From Cytobacillus firmus (GTDB taxonomy: Bacteria; Bacillota; Bacilli; Bacillales; Cytobacillaceae): DNA of 64,000 bases. Location: NCBI RefSeq assembly GCF_023715565.1, contig NZ_JAMBOJ010000010.1, positions 1 to 64,000 of the forward strand, read 5' to 3'. Both the position numbers and the translations under genes were made by a program. Shown here in pieces: positions 48,373 through 61,878 of this stretch. Under the pieces are notes generated by a model. That model worked only from the letters and a program-made list of their open reading frames with translations, made no database searches and had not been told where the DNA came from. Each line of letters begins with the position of its first letter. Positions within the stretch are counted from its first letter, which is position 1.

Positions 48373-49704
48373 TTATTTATCTAAAACAAGATTAGATATT
48401 TCTCTAACAACGATACGCGATCCTTCTGCTTTAACTACTTTTACTTTTGCCCCTTTATGAATAAAGGCTCCCTCACTTACAACGTCTATTCTTTCATCTT
48501 CTATGACTACTGTGCCCGAAGGCCTTAAAGCTGTAAGTGCATAACCCTCAAGGCCAATCAGTTCAAGTCTGCTCTTATTTGAAATATAGCCTTTTTCAGT
48601 ATTTGTGCTGTCGTGTAAAATAATTTTTTTAAAGAATTTCATCTTTTTCCCAAACACCTTTATCATTAATATAGATGCCAATATTGAAACTCCTATAGCA
48701 ATTAAAATAGACATTCCCATATGGGCCACGTTGTCAGAAGCCAGGAATAGGCTCCCAAGTATTGCTGCAACACCAGCTATTCCGGCAATGCCTCCAGGCA
48801 GGAAGAACTCGGCAATTATTAAGCCAATTCCGATTACAAACAAGATTAAAGTCTCATATCCTGCCAGCCCGGCCACCATATGACCATAAAAGAACAGAAG
48901 CAGAGACGATATTCCCATTAACCCAGGAATGCCAAAACCCGGTGAATACAGTTCCAGAACCAGCCCAAGACTTCCAATAGATAATAGAATTGGTATGACT
49001 ACAGGATGGGTAATAAAACGGGCTGCCTTCTCCGCAAAGCTTTCATCGATGGTCTGGATAATAGCTTCATCATATCCGAGCACTTTCAGTAAATCCGACC
49101 TTGAGTCTACTGTACCGTCCGAATAGCCAACCTGCTCAGCCTGTGCTGCTGTTAGGGTAAGCAGCTTTCCTTTTGGTGATCCCAATTCTGGCAGGTCCAC
49201 CGATTCATCTGCCATGGCAAGAGCATAAACAGGATCTCTGTCCGTTTGTGAGGCTGCACTCTGCATTGCCGCAAACCAGTATGATTCCGCTTTTTTCCCA
49301 GCGGTATTTCCCTGCTGGTCAATAATTGCAGCTGATCCCATTGTCGAACCCGGCACCATGTATATTTCATCCGTATTCAAAGCGATATAGGCACCTGCAG
49401 ATAAAGCCTGCTTGTTGACAAAAGATATTGTTTTTACATTTGTTGAGGTTAATAGCCTTCCAATTTGTCCGGCTGCATCCACTGCCCCTCCGGGTGTATT
49501 TATTTCAAATATTATAGCTGATGCATTTTCTTCTTCAGCTGTTTTAACCGCTCTGCTTAAAAATGCGTAAAGTCCTTTTTCCACCGTTTCTTCAATAGGT
49601 ACAATCAGTACTTTTTCATTATCGGCGTTTCCTTGAAAAGGGCTTAAAAGCAGCAGCAGAGTAAAAAATAATGAAAAGGCGGTTATCGCTCTTCTGGCAT
49701 TCAA
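48373..49704 (-). CDS. yqeZ: NfeD-type membrane protease-like protein YqeZ
   Basis: 443 residues: a signal-like N-terminus, a ClpP/SppA-like serine protease domain (INTPGGAVDAAG, then the putative nucleophile in ALSAGAYIAL, near residues 70-130), four or five membrane segments, and a C-terminal NfeD OB fold (TALRPSGTVVIEDERIDVVSEG). The TTG at 49704 has GAGGGGGG upstream and gives the usual length; the ATG at 49773 adds 23 residues unlike the family. Operon yqeZ-floA. Confidence 0.88.
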   Translation of the reverse strand: MNARRAITAFSLFFTLLLLLSPFQGNADNEKVLIVPIEETVEKGLYAFLSRAVKTAEEENASAIIFEINTPGGAVDAAGQIGRLLTSTNVKTISFVNKQALSAGAYIALNTDEIYMVPGSTMGSAAIIDQQGNTAGKKAESYWFAAMQSAASQTDRDPVYALAMADESVDLPELGSPKGKLLTLTAAQAEQVGYSDGTVDSRSDLLKVLGYDEAIIQTIDESFAEKAARFITHPVVIPILLSIGSLGLVLELYSPGFGIPGLMGISSLLLFFYGHMVAGLAGYETLILFVIGIGLIIAEFFLPGGIAGIAGVAAILGSLFLASDNVAHMGMSILIAIGVSILASILMIKVFGKKMKFFKKIILHDSTNTEKGYISNKSRLELIGLEGYALTALRPSGTVVIEDERIDVVSEGAFIHKGAKVKVVKAEGSRIVVREISNLVLDK

Positions 49705-49864
49705 AACTTTCCCCCCTCTAACCGCAAAATGACTTCTATATGTATTTACGAATGAATCATTAAAAAGTTTCATTTTTATTTATCCAGAAATCTGCTACAG
49801 CTTTATTATAACCTAGAAACAAGAGTAATTCACTTCACCAGTCTTTTCCTGTTACAAAAGTAAA

Positions 49865-49896
49865 AAAGACCGTCAGCCATTAGCTTTCGGTCTTTT
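49865..49896 (-). terminator. yqeY terminator
   Basis: AAAAGACCG/CGGTCTTTT hairpin past the yqeY stop; symmetrical. Confidence 0.8.
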
Positions 49897-49907
49897 AATG
49901 CATAGTT

Positions 49908-50351
49908 TTATGAAAGGTGTTGTTGTACAAGTTTATTTATTAGTGATCCATCTGCTTTGCCTTTTACCTTAGGCATGATAGCAGCCATCACTTTTCCCAT
50001 ATCAGCTTTTGAAGAAGCACCTGTTTCTGCAACTGTTTCTGCAACAATTTTTGAAACTTCATCTTCAGAGAGCTGTTTTGGCATATATAATTCGACATAC
50101 TGAAGTTCAGTACGAATTTTTTCAACAAGATCTTCACGACCTGCTTTTTCAAATTCATGGAGGGAATCCTTGCGTTGTTTAACTTCGCGAGAAAGGACAG
50201 TTAGCTCCTGTTCTTCGTTAAGATCTTCACCAAGCTTGATTGCTTCGTTTTGAAGTGAAGCTTTGATCATACGAATAACAGTAAGCTTTTCTTTTTCTTT
50301 ATTCCTCATCGCTTGTTTCATATCTTCATTTAAACGCTCGAGAAGACTCAT
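49908..50351 (-). CDS. yqeY: GatB/YqeY domain protein
   Basis: A 147-residue protein of the YqeY family, related to the tail domain of GatB, the tRNA amidotransferase subunit. Markers: [31 protein letters not shown] at the start and [27 protein letters not shown] near 110. Exact function unknown. The ATG at 50351 has AGAGGG eight bases upstream. Cotranscribed with rpsU. Confidence 0.93.
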   Translation of the reverse strand: MSLLERLNEDMKQAMRNKEKEKLTVIRMIKASLQNEAIKLGEDLNEEQELTVLSREVKQRKDSLHEFEKAGREDLVEKIRTELQYVELYMPKQLSEDEVSKIVAETVAETGASSKADMGKVMAAIMPKVKGKADGSLINKLVQQHLS

Positions 50352-50366
50352 TACATACACCCTCTC

Positions 50367-50540
50367 TTACCACTTACGCTTTCTAGCAGCCTCAGACTTT
50401 TTCTTACGTTTAATACTAGGTTTTTCGTAGAATTCGCGCTTTCTTGCTTCCTGCAAAGTACCAGTTTTTGATACTGAACGTTTGAAGCGACGAAGAGCAT
50501 CTTCAAGCGATTCGTTTTTACGAACGACGGTTTTAGACAT
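50367..50540 (-). CDS. rpsU: Ribosomal protein S21
   Basis: A 57-residue basic protein of the small ribosomal subunit. [19 protein letters not shown] is the standard start, and the C-terminus is rich in Lys and Arg ([16 protein letters not shown]). The ATG at 50540 follows GGAGGGAGGG; the ten codons upstream are not part of the protein. Confidence 0.97.
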   Translation of the reverse strand: MSKTVVRKNESLEDALRRFKRSVSKTGTLQEARKREFYEKPSIKRKKKSEAARKRKW

Positions 50541-50772
50541 TCTCTTTCCCTCCCTCCGAGCACAACACACTTACATCAACAACATGGTTTATTCCATGTA
50601 CCTTGCAATTATAATATAACAGCTTATCAAGGTCAACAGTAATTAGCCTGCTGGATTGATTTTTATAGATTGTGCTTATTTAGTACCCCATTCTTGACAA
50701 GCTAAACAATTTTTTGCACATAAGCATGTCCCGGCAGGGTGTCCCATAGTATTAAATGTAGGGGGTGAATGC

Positions 50773-51699
50773 TTGGTCCAGCTTTTATTATTTTTTCTGC
50801 TCATTGGGTTATTTATTTATGGTATGACACTCTTAAGATCGGGACTATTTAATTTATCTGCCGATTCATTAAAGAATTGGCTGGCAGTTGTGACTAATTC
50901 ACCTTGGAAAGGCACTGTTATAGGCACAATCGTGACAGCTGTCCTGCAGAGCAGTTCAGCGGTAATGATCATAACAATTGGAATGGTTTCTGCACGAATG
51001 CTGACTTTTCCCCAGACGATTGGCATCATATTAGGAACCAACATAGGTACAACATTTACGACAGAGTTAATTACTTTTAATATTGAGTCATATATTGTTC
51101 CGCTTGCTGCTGCCGGGAGCATCCTTGCTGTAATGAAGAATAAGAGCCTACGAAGCACCGGTCTGGCAGTTCTTGGGTTATCAGCGGTTTTTGCAGCAAT
51201 GCGCGGGTTTGAGTATCTTGCTGGTTCTGTTAAAGATAATGATATGGTCAACCACTGGCTGCTTACTTTGGATGGGAATTATTTATTCGCTGTAGCTGCC
51301 GGAATTGTCCTTACGGCTATCATCCAATCAAGCACAGCAACAACTGGCATTATAATGGGGTTTTTAACTGCTGGCGCAATGGATTTGGATACGGGCATTG
51401 CCATAATGCTTGGATCTAATATAGGTACATGCGTAGACGCATATTTAGCATCCATCGGTTCAGGAAAAGAAGCAAAACTGACTGCCTATGCCCATATTTG
51501 GCTGAACTGTATAGGCGTGGCGGCCTTTTATCCTTTTATTCATGCCCTTGCTGTCGCAGGTGAGAGTACAGCCAGTTCCCCGGATGTACAGCTTGCGCAT
51601 ATCAGTGTTTTATTTAATGTCATATCTTCACTGCTTGTCCTCCCATTTGCAAATCAGTTTGGCAGGTTTGTCATTAGATTGCACGCCGATAAAAAGTAA
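50773..51699 (+). CDS. yqeW: Na/Pi cotransporter family protein, YqeW-like
   Basis: A 308-residue membrane protein with two Na/Pi repeats (LQSSSAVMIITIG near residues 57-69 and IQSSTATTGIIMG near 178-190) and no PhoU tail. It probably moves phosphate with sodium. TTG start at 50773 with GTAGGGGGTG upstream. Divergent from rpsU, convergent with deoC, as in B. subtilis. Confidence 0.88.
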   Translation: MVQLLLFFLLIGLFIYGMTLLRSGLFNLSADSLKNWLAVVTNSPWKGTVIGTIVTAVLQSSSAVMIITIGMVSARMLTFPQTIGIILGTNIGTTFTTELITFNIESYIVPLAAAGSILAVMKNKSLRSTGLAVLGLSAVFAAMRGFEYLAGSVKDNDMVNHWLLTLDGNYLFAVAAGIVLTAIIQSSTATTGIIMGFLTAGAMDLDTGIAIMLGSNIGTCVDAYLASIGSGKEAKLTAYAHIWLNCIGVAAFYPFIHALAVAGESTASSPDVQLAHISVLFNVISSLLVLPFANQFGRFVIRLHADKK

Positions 51700-51727
51700 A
51701 AAATGCCGGGAATCCCGGCATTTTCTT
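51697..51727. terminator. Terminator shared by yqeW and deoC
   Basis: AAAATGCCGGG, three-base loop, CCCGGCATTTT. Confidence 0.9.
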
Positions 51728-52397
51728 AGTAATCCGAATCGCTTGTTAATCCGTTAACAATAGCAGCGCCGGAGCTTGCTCCGATTCTCGTTGCACCTGC
51801 TTCAATCATCTTCTGTGCATCTTCTGCGCTTCTTACTCCGCCGGAAGCTTTTACTCCAAGATCAGGTCCGACAGTTTTTCTCATTAAGGCAATATCTTCA
51901 GCAGTTGCGCCGCCTGTTGAGAATCCTGTAGATGTTTTTACAAAGTCAGCACCCGCTTTTACAGAAAGCTCACATGCTTTAACTTTTTCTTCGTCAGTCA
52001 AAAGGCAAGTTTCGATAATTACCTTGGTTAATGCTTTTCCTTTTGCAGCATCAACAACCGCACGGATGTCCCGTTCAACCAGTTCATTGTCTCCGCCTTT
52101 TAACGCGCCAATGTTAATTACCATATCTACTTCTGTTGCACCGTTTTCAATGGCATTCTTTGTTTCAAATGCTTTTGTTTCAGGTGTTGAAGCTCCCAGC
52201 GGGAATCCGATTACGGTGCAGACCTTCACTTCGGTTCCCTTAAGGAGGTCGCTTGAAAGTTTAACCCATGTCGGGTTAACACAAACAGACGCAAAATTGT
52301 ATTCTTTAGCTTCCGCACAGATTTTTTCTATTTGGTCTTTTGTTGCATCGGCTTTAAGTAATGTATGATCGATCATTTTTGCTACGTTATTTGTCAT
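51726..52397 (-). CDS. deoC: Deoxyribose-phosphate aldolase
   Basis: Class I aldolase of deoxynucleoside breakdown, splitting deoxyribose 5-phosphate into acetaldehyde and glyceraldehyde 3-phosphate. 223 residues. The Schiff-base lysine is in FVKTSTGF near residue 152; GVKASGGVR follows near 182; [11 protein letters not shown] near the start. The ATG at 52397 follows AAAGGAG; the upstream codons in the frame are not part of the family. Confidence 0.96.
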   Translation of the reverse strand: MTNNVAKMIDHTLLKADATKDQIEKICAEAKEYNFASVCVNPTWVKLSSDLLKGTEVKVCTVIGFPLGASTPETKAFETKNAIENGATEVDMVINIGALKGGDNELVERDIRAVVDAAKGKALTKVIIETCLLTDEEKVKACELSVKAGADFVKTSTGFSTGGATAEDIALMRKTVGPDLGVKASGGVRSAEDAQKMIEAGATRIGASSGAAIVNGLTSDSDY

Positions 52398-52565
52398 TTT
52401 AACTACTCCTTTTAAAAACAGTTGTACGTACCTCTTACATAATATCACTTAGATAATAAAATATCGAGTACTATTTATATTTTTTGTAATCGTTTTCGAA
52501 AGTAGTTTTCCCCAAAGATATTAATAAATTTATCAAAAAAAAGGAACTACCCTAAGGTAATTCCT

Positions 52566-53918
52566 TTAGACTGCCGCCTCTTCTCTTTCGTTCAATTCAT
52601 CCAGGACTCTTACAAATTGTCCTTCATTGTATGGGTAGCCCGCTTTTGTAATTTTTACTTTTACAATCTGGCCGACCATTTCTTCTGTTGCCGGGAAGAC
52701 GATTTTTAAATAATTGTCTGTGTATCCGATAAATAAATTGCTGTCACTGCTTTCCTTAAAGCTTTCCTCCGGAATCACTTCGAGAACTTCACCTTCGTAC
52801 TGAGCTGCATATTCTTTTGCAAGCTGATCTGACAGGGCAATCAGGCGATGAACACGCTCGTTTTTGACTTCTTCATCGATCTGTTCGTCCATTCTTGCCG
52901 CAGGCGTTCCTGTACGCTTTGAATACGGGAATACATGAAGCTCAGAGAATTTATGCTTTTTAATAAAGTTGTAGGTTTCCATAAATTCTTCTTCTGTTTC
53001 CCCCGGAAAGCCTACGATAACATCAGATGTAACAGCCAAGCCTGGAAGAGCTTCCTTCAAGCGCTCAAGACGCTCTGCAAAGAATTCCATAGTATACTTG
53101 CGGCGCATTCTTTTTAGAACCGTATTTGAGCCTGACTGAAGAGGAATATGCAAGTGTCTTACCACGACCTTGGACTTATCCATAACTTCAATAACTTCAT
53201 CGGTAATTTGGCTGGCTTCAATTGAGGAGATTCTTAAACGCTTAAGACCTTTCACCTGAGCTTCCAAATCCGTAAGAAGCATAGCCAGGTTGTAATCCTT
53301 CATGTCTTCGCCATATCCGCCTGTATGGATTCCAGTCAGAACGATTTCTTTATAGCCGGCATCAACAAGCTGCTGAGCCTGCCGGATTACTTCTTTCGGG
53401 TCTCTTGATCTCATTAAGCCGCGCGCCCAGGGAATAATACAAAATGTGCAGAAGTTATTGCAGCCTTCCTGAATCTTAAGAGATGCACGTGTCCGGTCTG
53501 TAAATGCCGGCACATCGAGCTCTTCGTAGACACGGTTTTTCATGATGTTTCCGACCCCATTGATTGGCTGCCGTTCTAGTTTATATTGCTCGATATATTC
53601 AAGCATTTTCACCCGATCCTGAGTCCCTACAACGATATCAACTCCAGGGATTGCCATAATTTCGGCAGGTGAGGTTTGTGCATAACAGCCTGTTACACAG
53701 ATAACGGCATCAGGGTTTTTTCTAATTGCCCTTCTGATTACCTGACGGCTTTTCTTATCACCCGTATTTGTAACCGTACATGTATTAATCACATAAACAT
53801 CTGAAACGGATTCGAAGTCTGTCCGTTCATAGCCAGCTTCTTTGAACAGCTGCCAAATAGCTTCTGTTTCGTAATGATTGACTTTGCAGCCAAGTGTATG
53901 AAATGCAACTGCAGGCAT
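52566..53918 (-). CDS. mtaB: tRNA N6-threonylcarbamoyladenosine methylthiotransferase
   Basis: Radical-SAM enzyme converting t6A37 to ms2t6A37 in tRNA (B. subtilis YqeV), 450 residues. The N-terminal domain has HTLGCKVNHYE and the second and third cysteines of its cluster (INTCTVTN, VTGCYAQT); the radical-SAM motif is CNNFCTFC near residue 153; a TRAM domain ends the protein. Confidence 0.95.
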   Translation of the reverse strand: MPAVAFHTLGCKVNHYETEAIWQLFKEAGYERTDFESVSDVYVINTCTVTNTGDKKSRQVIRRAIRKNPDAVICVTGCYAQTSPAEIMAIPGVDIVVGTQDRVKMLEYIEQYKLERQPINGVGNIMKNRVYEELDVPAFTDRTRASLKIQEGCNNFCTFCIIPWARGLMRSRDPKEVIRQAQQLVDAGYKEIVLTGIHTGGYGEDMKDYNLAMLLTDLEAQVKGLKRLRISSIEASQITDEVIEVMDKSKVVVRHLHIPLQSGSNTVLKRMRRKYTMEFFAERLERLKEALPGLAVTSDVIVGFPGETEEEFMETYNFIKKHKFSELHVFPYSKRTGTPAARMDEQIDEEVKNERVHRLIALSDQLAKEYAAQYEGEVLEVIPEESFKESSDSNLFIGYTDNYLKIVFPATEEMVGQIVKVKITKAGYPYNEGQFVRVLDELNEREEAAV

Positions 53919-53924
53919 CTATAT

Positions 53925-54674
53925 TCACCCCATTAATTCAAAATGATAGGAAACAGCTGACAGCAAAAAGAGAGGCGCTGTCTCTGTCCTTAAAATACGC
54001 GGTCCCAAACCGCAGGCAAGAAAACCTGCTTCGAGCAGCAATGAAACTTCATTATTTGCAAGACCGCCTTCTGGTCCGAATACAACTAAAAGTGATTCTC
54101 CTTTGTTCATGGAAGAAAGTGTTTTATAAAGCACAGTGTCCTCTCCCTGCTTCGCTTCTTCTTCAAAGGCAATCAATTTATATGAATATTCAGCTGATAT
54201 TTTCAGCAATGACTTTAAATCAAGCGGTGCAAGAACTTCAGGCACTATGCTTCTATGTGACTGTTCAGCAGCTTCTTTAGCAATCTTCTGCCATCGCTCT
54301 GCTTTTTTCATTGATTTCTTCGCATCCCATTTTACTACTGAACGAGCTGAAGTAAAAGGGATAAAACGGCGCGCTCCCAGCTCAGTCCCCTTTTGAATGA
54401 TCCACTCCAGCTTATCCCCTTTAGGCAGTCCGCTCACAATAGTAATGTCTGCAGGCAGTTCTGAAGATCCTTCAATCCATTGTACAACTTCTGCAGCCAC
54501 ATATTCATCGGTAATTTCTGCAATTGTGCAAAGTGCACTTTTTTGAGATGGATCTACACAGATAATTTTGCCGCCTTCTTTCATGCGCATTACCTTCACT
54601 ATATGATGACGGTCTTCTCCTGTAATATGAAAGTAATTTTCTTTAACTGCATTTCCTGTGAAATACCGCTGCAC
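53925..54674 (-). CDS. rsmE: 16S rRNA (uracil1498-N3)-methyltransferase
   Basis: SPOUT-family methyltransferase making m3U1498 in 16S rRNA, 249 residues. The knotted C-terminal SAM site is LLVVFGPEGGLANNE near residue 193 and LGPRILRTETAP near 222. The GTG at 54674 gives the family start MQRYF and has AGAGGG at good spacing; GTG 54683 is the alternative. Followed by mtaB with a six-base gap. Confidence 0.94.
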   Translation of the reverse strand: MQRYFTGNAVKENYFHITGEDRHHIVKVMRMKEGGKIICVDPSQKSALCTIAEITDEYVAAEVVQWIEGSSELPADITIVSGLPKGDKLEWIIQKGTELGARRFIPFTSARSVVKWDAKKSMKKAERWQKIAKEAAEQSHRSIVPEVLAPLDLKSLLKISAEYSYKLIAFEEEAKQGEDTVLYKTLSSMNKGESLLVVFGPEGGLANNEVSLLLEAGFLACGLGPRILRTETAPLFLLSAVSYHFELMG

Positions 54675-54718
54675 AATCGGCACCCTCTTCCTTACCTGTT
54701 CAAAATCCTTTCAACTGT

Positions 54719-54751
54719 AAAAAGGAGGGTAAACTTATTACCCCCTTTTTA
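54719..54751. terminator. Hairpin between prmA and rsmE
   Basis: AAAAAGGAGGGTAA pairs with TTACCCCCTTTTT; T-run on the plus side and A-run on the minus side. It could attenuate transcription between prmA and rsmE. Confidence 0.6.
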
Positions 54752-54803
54752 CGGTATATCCAACACCGGCCCCTCTCATCCCGAGGAACCGGGGATTTTC
54801 TAA

Positions 54804-55742
54804 TTATTTTCTCCTTGCGACAATGGCAACCCAATCTTCCATTTGTATGGTCTCTTCTATTTCAAACCCTGCAGCGGAAATAGCATCTCTTACTTCCTGC
54901 TTCTTCTGCTGGATAATGCCTGAAGCGATGAAGTATCCGCCTTTCCTTACGACTGAGGCAACATCATCTGTAAAGCGAAGAATTACTTCTGCAAGGATGT
55001 TGGCAACGACCACATCTGCTCCCTGGCTGACACCATCGAGCAGATTCCCTTGTGATACATTCACTATATCCTGCACTTTATTCAGCTTAATATTTAATTT
55101 AGCTGAATTTACTGCGACTTCATCAAGATCAAGTGCTTTTACCTTCCCGGCACCCAGCATAGCTGCAGCAATGCTTAAGACACCCGAACCTGTTCCTACA
55201 TCTACAACATTATCACCCTGTTTTACTGTTCTTTCAAGAGCCTGGATACACATAACCGTTGTAGGGTGCGTTCCAGTTCCAAAGGCCATGCCCGGATCAA
55301 GCTCTATGATAAGTTCATCACTGCTGACAGGTGTATAATCCTCCCAGGTTGGGACAATCGTGAAGCGTTCTGAAATTTTTACGGGATTATAGTATTTTTT
55401 CCAGGCAGTAGCCCATTCTTCTTCATTTACCTCACTAATGCTGACTTTATTTGCGCCAATATCGATGTTAAATAAAATGAGGTTATTAATTGCTTCTTTA
55501 ATTTCATCAACAGTTTCCCCAAGGAAACTGTTTACTGGCAAATATGCTTTTACAATAACGCCTTCTTCAGGATAGTCCTGCGGATTGAGCTGGTAGATTT
55601 CACCGAATTGATCCTTTCTTTCTTTTACAAGTTCTAAAGGATCCTCTATTACAACTCCGCTTGCTCCGGCTTCATGCAAAATATTCGAAATCGGTTCAAC
55701 AGCTTCATTTGCAGTATGAATACTGATTTCTGACCATTTCAC
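54804..55742 (-). CDS. prmA: Ribosomal protein L11 methyltransferase
   Basis: Methylates ribosomal protein L11; 312 residues. The SAM motif [16 protein letters not shown] is near residue 178; the NPY-type region appears as [12 protein letters not shown] near 245. The GTG at 55742 gives the usual start [14 protein letters not shown] with GGGAG nine bases upstream; TTG 55751 is less likely. It is downstream of dnaJ, as in B. subtilis. Confidence 0.93.
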   Translation of the reverse strand: MKWSEISIHTANEAVEPISNILHEAGASGVVIEDPLELVKERKDQFGEIYQLNPQDYPEEGVIVKAYLPVNSFLGETVDEIKEAINNLILFNIDIGANKVSISEVNEEEWATAWKKYYNPVKISERFTIVPTWEDYTPVSSDELIIELDPGMAFGTGTHPTTVMCIQALERTVKQGDNVVDVGTGSGVLSIAAAMLGAGKVKALDLDEVAVNSAKLNIKLNKVQDIVNVSQGNLLDGVSQGADVVVANILAEVILRFTDDVASVVRKGGYFIASGIIQQKKQEVRDAISAAGFEIEETIQMEDWVAIVARRK

Positions 55743-55762
55743 TACTACCAACTCCCATTCCT

Positions 55763-56884
55763 TTATTCACCTTTAAAGGCTCGTTTTACTTTAGAAAAAA
55801 AACTTTCTTCCTGTTCTCCCTGCGGGACTGTTCCGCTAACTTCAGCAAACTCGCTTAAAAGCTGCTTCTGTTTTTCGGTCAGTTTTGTCGGTGTAATGAT
55901 CCGGACAATAATGTGCTGATCTCCTGTTCCATATCCTCTTACATTTGGTACACCTTTTCCTTTCAGACGGAATTTGGTTCCTGTCTGAGTGCCCGAAGGG
56001 ACTTTAAGTTTTACTTTCCCATGAAGTGTCGGCACTTCAATTTCATCGCCTAGGGCAGCCTGCACAAATGTTATAGGCATTTCACAATAAACATCATCGC
56101 CATCACGCTCAAAGAACTCATGAGACCGCACATGGAATACAACATAAAGGTCGCCTGGAGGTCCACCGTTAAAGCCTGGTTCCCCCTGGCCTGCTACGCG
56201 AAGCTGCTGGCCATCATCAATGCCTGCAGGAATTTTCACGTGTATCTTTCTGCGTTTTTGCACTTTACCTGCTCCACGGCAGGTTGTGCACTTATCTTTA
56301 ATTTCTTTGCCGGTACCATTACAGTAGTGGCAAACTCTTCTATTTACGATCTTGCCAAATGGCGTATTTTGTTCAACATTCAACTGACCTGATCCATGAC
56401 AATGACGGCATGTTTCCGGCTTAGTTCCCGGCTTCGCACCTGAACCGCTACAGGTCTCACATGTCTCTTCTCGCGGAATTTCAATATCGGTCTCTTTACC
56501 GAATACTGCTTCCTCAAAATTTAAGGACATAGTGTACTGCAAGTCTGCACCCTGTCTTGGGGCATTTGGATCTCGCCGGCGTGATCCGCCTCCTCCGAAG
56601 AAGGTGCTGAAGATGTCTTCGAATCCGCCGAAACCTTCAAACCCTGCTCCTCCAAAGCCTTGATTAGGGTCCGTATGGCCAAATTGATCGTAATGCGATT
56701 TTTTCTGGTCGTCGCTTAGGACTTCATATGCTTCTTTAACTTCCTTGAACTTCTCGTCTGCATCAGGCTCTTTGTTGATATCAGGATGATATTTTTTTGA
56801 AAGCTTTCGATAAGCCTTCTTAATTTCATCCTTGGATGCACCCTTGCTGATTCCGAGAACCTCATAGTAATCCCTTTTACTCAT
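55763..56884 (-). CDS. dnaJ: Chaperone DnaJ
   Basis: Hsp40 co-chaperone of DnaK, 373 residues. J domain with HPD in [11 protein letters not shown] near residue 34, Gly/Phe-rich linker ([17 protein letters not shown]), four CxxCxGxG zinc repeats ([32 protein letters not shown] near 145-210), then the substrate-binding C-terminus. ATG 56884 follows GGGGAGAG. Confidence 0.96.
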   Translation of the reverse strand: MSKRDYYEVLGISKGASKDEIKKAYRKLSKKYHPDINKEPDADEKFKEVKEAYEVLSDDQKKSHYDQFGHTDPNQGFGGAGFEGFGGFEDIFSTFFGGGGSRRRDPNAPRQGADLQYTMSLNFEEAVFGKETDIEIPREETCETCSGSGAKPGTKPETCRHCHGSGQLNVEQNTPFGKIVNRRVCHYCNGTGKEIKDKCTTCRGAGKVQKRRKIHVKIPAGIDDGQQLRVAGQGEPGFNGGPPGDLYVVFHVRSHEFFERDGDDVYCEMPITFVQAALGDEIEVPTLHGKVKLKVPSGTQTGTKFRLKGKGVPNVRGYGTGDQHIIVRIITPTKLTEKQKQLLSEFAEVSGTVPQGEQEESFFSKVKRAFKGE

Positions 56885-56984
56885 GATTACCACTCTCCCC
56901 GATTCATTTCACATAAAGATTATTGTATCAAAAATAAAAGCCAAAGCCAAGAAAGACCTGACTTTGACTTAAAAGATTCAGATA

Positions 56985-59442
<2,458 letters not shown>

Positions 59443-59535
59443 GTTCACCTCCCTTAAAGAATAGCTGGATTATTATAAAATAACATAAGGAAAGGAGTGG
59501 AAAGGTTTTTCCACCCTTAATCAATATCTCCACCA

Positions 59536-60567
59536 TCATCTATTTTGATACAACTTGGATAAAACAGATGATAAGTCTGCACTGATATAGTTCAATAAGC
59601 TGATGACTCTTGAATACTCCATTCTGGTTGGCCCCAGAATGGCAATTGTGCCGAGCTTTTCGGTGCCAATTGAATAGCTTGCTGTTATCAGACTGCAGTT
59701 TTCCATTGCTGAATTATTATTTTCCCTGCCGATTTTAATATTGATCCCTGACTTGTTTTTACTGAGTAAATCATATATGCCTTTTTCCTGCTCAATCATA
59801 TTCATGAGGTTTTTGACCTTTTCAATATCATGAAATTCCGGCTGGCTGAGCATATTTGTTTTACCGCCAAAGAAAAGCTTATCATAGGCTGGTATCTTTA
59901 TAGTATCGGCAATTGAATTCAGCATTAGATCATAATTATTGATATGATGCCTTAAAAGCACGGCAACCTCTTTATATAACTTATTGTTCAGACTTTCCAA
60001 TGGCGCACCGGCAAGACGGTCATTTAGGATATTCACTACCTTTTCCAAATCACCTGCATCAATGTTTTCCGGCAAGTGGAACATTCTGTTTTCCACATGA
60101 CCTGTATCTGTGATAATAATCGCTATCGCTGTTTCTTTATTCAAAGGAACAATCTGAATCCTCTTCAGTTTATTATCCCTTACTGCTGGCCCAAGGACTA
60201 TGGATGTATAATTAGTCAGCTCAGATAGTATTTTTGCCGATTTTTGAACAATTTTCTCCAGCTCATAAATTCTTTCAGCAAAGATCGATTGCACTTTGTG
60301 GATATCATGCTGATTTAATTTTTGCGGGGATAAAAGGTGATCCACGTAGTAGCGGTAGCCCTTTTCAGATGGAATCCTCCCCGATGAGGTGTGTGTTTTC
60401 TCAATAAACCCAAGTTCCTCTAAATCAGCCATCTCATTTCTGATCGTTGCGGAACTAAAAAAAATTTCTTCTTTTTTCGACAGAGTTCTCGACCCTACAG
60501 GCTGTGCAGTATGAATAAAATCATCAACAATTACTTGAAAAATTAATAATTGACGATCTGTTAACAC
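59536..60567 (-). CDS. hrcA: Heat-inducible repressor HrcA
   Basis: Repressor of the class I heat-shock genes, 343 residues. N-terminal winged helix ([29 protein letters not shown]) and the C-terminal effector domain. GTG 60567 gives the standard N-terminus with AGAGGTG upstream. It binds the CIRCE operator directly before its own gene. Confidence 0.95.
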   Translation of the reverse strand: MLTDRQLLIFQVIVDDFIHTAQPVGSRTLSKKEEIFFSSATIRNEMADLEELGFIEKTHTSSGRIPSEKGYRYYVDHLLSPQKLNQHDIHKVQSIFAERIYELEKIVQKSAKILSELTNYTSIVLGPAVRDNKLKRIQIVPLNKETAIAIIITDTGHVENRMFHLPENIDAGDLEKVVNILNDRLAGAPLESLNNKLYKEVAVLLRHHINNYDLMLNSIADTIKIPAYDKLFFGGKTNMLSQPEFHDIEKVKNLMNMIEQEKGIYDLLSKNKSGINIKIGRENNNSAMENCSLITASYSIGTEKLGTIAILGPTRMEYSRVISLLNYISADLSSVLSKLYQNR

Positions 60568-60581
60568 AATTATCACCTCTG

Positions 60582-60608
60582 TTAGCACTCTTTGTCCCCG
60601 AGTGCTAA
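60582..60608 (-). promoter_or_regulatory. CIRCE operator
   Basis: TTAGCACTC-N9-GAGTGCTAA, a perfect match to the HrcA-binding element, 15 bases before the hrcA start. Confidence 0.97.
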
Positions 60609-60618
60609 TTCTAATAAT

Positions 60619-60647
60619 AAATTATCAAATCATACGTGCAGTGTCAA
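60619..60647 (-). promoter_or_regulatory. SigA promoter of the hrcA-grpE-dnaK-dnaJ operon
   Basis: TTGACA (minus strand, 60642-60647), 17-base spacer, TAATTT (60619-60624). CIRCE lies just downstream, overlapping the transcription start region. Confidence 0.8.
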
Positions 60648-60687
60648 TAATTTGGCTTCTTTTTTCCTGAAGCAATCCTCAGTCAGA

Positions 60688-61821
60688 TTACCCTATAAAG
60701 GACTGAAATACTTCATTTCCAAGAAATCGTCCTCGTCTTGTTAATTTAATATGCTCTTCCCCGGCAATAATTAATTTTTTATCGGTGTGCTGTTTTATCT
60801 GTACTTCAAAATGTTCCAGCGGGTTTTTGCCAAATTTCTCTTTAAAACGACTAATTGAGACACCTTCAGTTTTTCTCAGTCCAAGAAACATTTCCTCTTC
60901 CATCTGTTCTTCCAGAGGCACCCTATGTTCTTCAAGGATCGGAAGCTGGCCCTTTTCAATTGGCTCCATATATTTTTTCAGAGGTCCATGGTTTGAACGG
61001 CGAAGCCCATTAACATAGCCATGTGCACCTGCCCCAAAGCCGAAGTACCATTCATTGTCCCAATAAGTGATATTATGCTTGCTCTCATAGCCAGGCTTGG
61101 CAAAATTGCTGATTTCATATTGGGCAAATCCATGTTTGTCCATTTGCTCTATCAATAAGTCATACATTTCAGCTTCCACATCTTCTCCGGGTGTCGGAAG
61201 TTTCCCTCTTCTCATCAGATTATAGAATACCGTCTTTGGCTCAATGATCAAAGAATAGCCTGAATAATGATCAATATCCAATGTAAATGATGTTTCAAGT
61301 GTATCTTTAAAGTCCTGAAGTGTTTGACCGGGAAGACTGTATATCAGATCGATGCTAATGTTATCGAAACCTACTTGTTTTGCAGCTTCAATTGACTGAA
61401 AAACATCTTTTGCCCGGTGTGACCTTCCAATTCTTTTTAAGAGTTCATCATTGAACGTCTGAACACCAAAGCTGAGCCTGTTGACCCCGGCATCATGCAA
61501 TATTTGAAGTTTTTCCTTAGAGAGATCTCCCGGATTAGCTTCAAATGTATATTCTGTGAAAGAGTCATAGGGCAGCTGACGTTTAATTGTACTGCAAAGC
61601 TGTTCAAGCTGTTTCCCGTTCAGCGCAGTGGGTGTGCCGCCTCCGACAAAGATGGAGTTCAGGCGCGCTGCCTGTGTTTCTTTCAAAGTAAGATCTATCT
61701 CTTTATCAAGAGAGTCAAGGTATTCTCCAACCGGCTGGTTCTTCAAATACACTTTATTAAAATCACAGTAATGGCAGATATGTTCACAAAAGGGGATGTG
61801 TATATAAGCTGCTTTAATCAT
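60688..61821 (-). CDS. hemW: HemW haem chaperone (radical SAM)
   Basis: 377 residues; radical-SAM CxxxCxxC motif as CEHICHYC at residues 12-19. Formerly annotated as oxygen-independent coproporphyrinogen oxidase, but HemW lacks the extra N-terminal features of HemN and acts in haem delivery. Position between lepA and hrcA is conserved in Bacillus. Confidence 0.9.
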   Translation of the reverse strand: MIKAAYIHIPFCEHICHYCDFNKVYLKNQPVGEYLDSLDKEIDLTLKETQAARLNSIFVGGGTPTALNGKQLEQLCSTIKRQLPYDSFTEYTFEANPGDLSKEKLQILHDAGVNRLSFGVQTFNDELLKRIGRSHRAKDVFQSIEAAKQVGFDNISIDLIYSLPGQTLQDFKDTLETSFTLDIDHYSGYSLIIEPKTVFYNLMRRGKLPTPGEDVEAEMYDLLIEQMDKHGFAQYEISNFAKPGYESKHNITYWDNEWYFGFGAGAHGYVNGLRRSNHGPLKKYMEPIEKGQLPILEEHRVPLEEQMEEEMFLGLRKTEGVSISRFKEKFGKNPLEHFEVQIKQHTDKKLIIAGEEHIKLTRRGRFLGNEVFQSFIG

Positions 61822-61878
61822 TCATTTCACTACTTTCATCATTCAATCATCATTCATAATACAACAGTTTCCTAAATA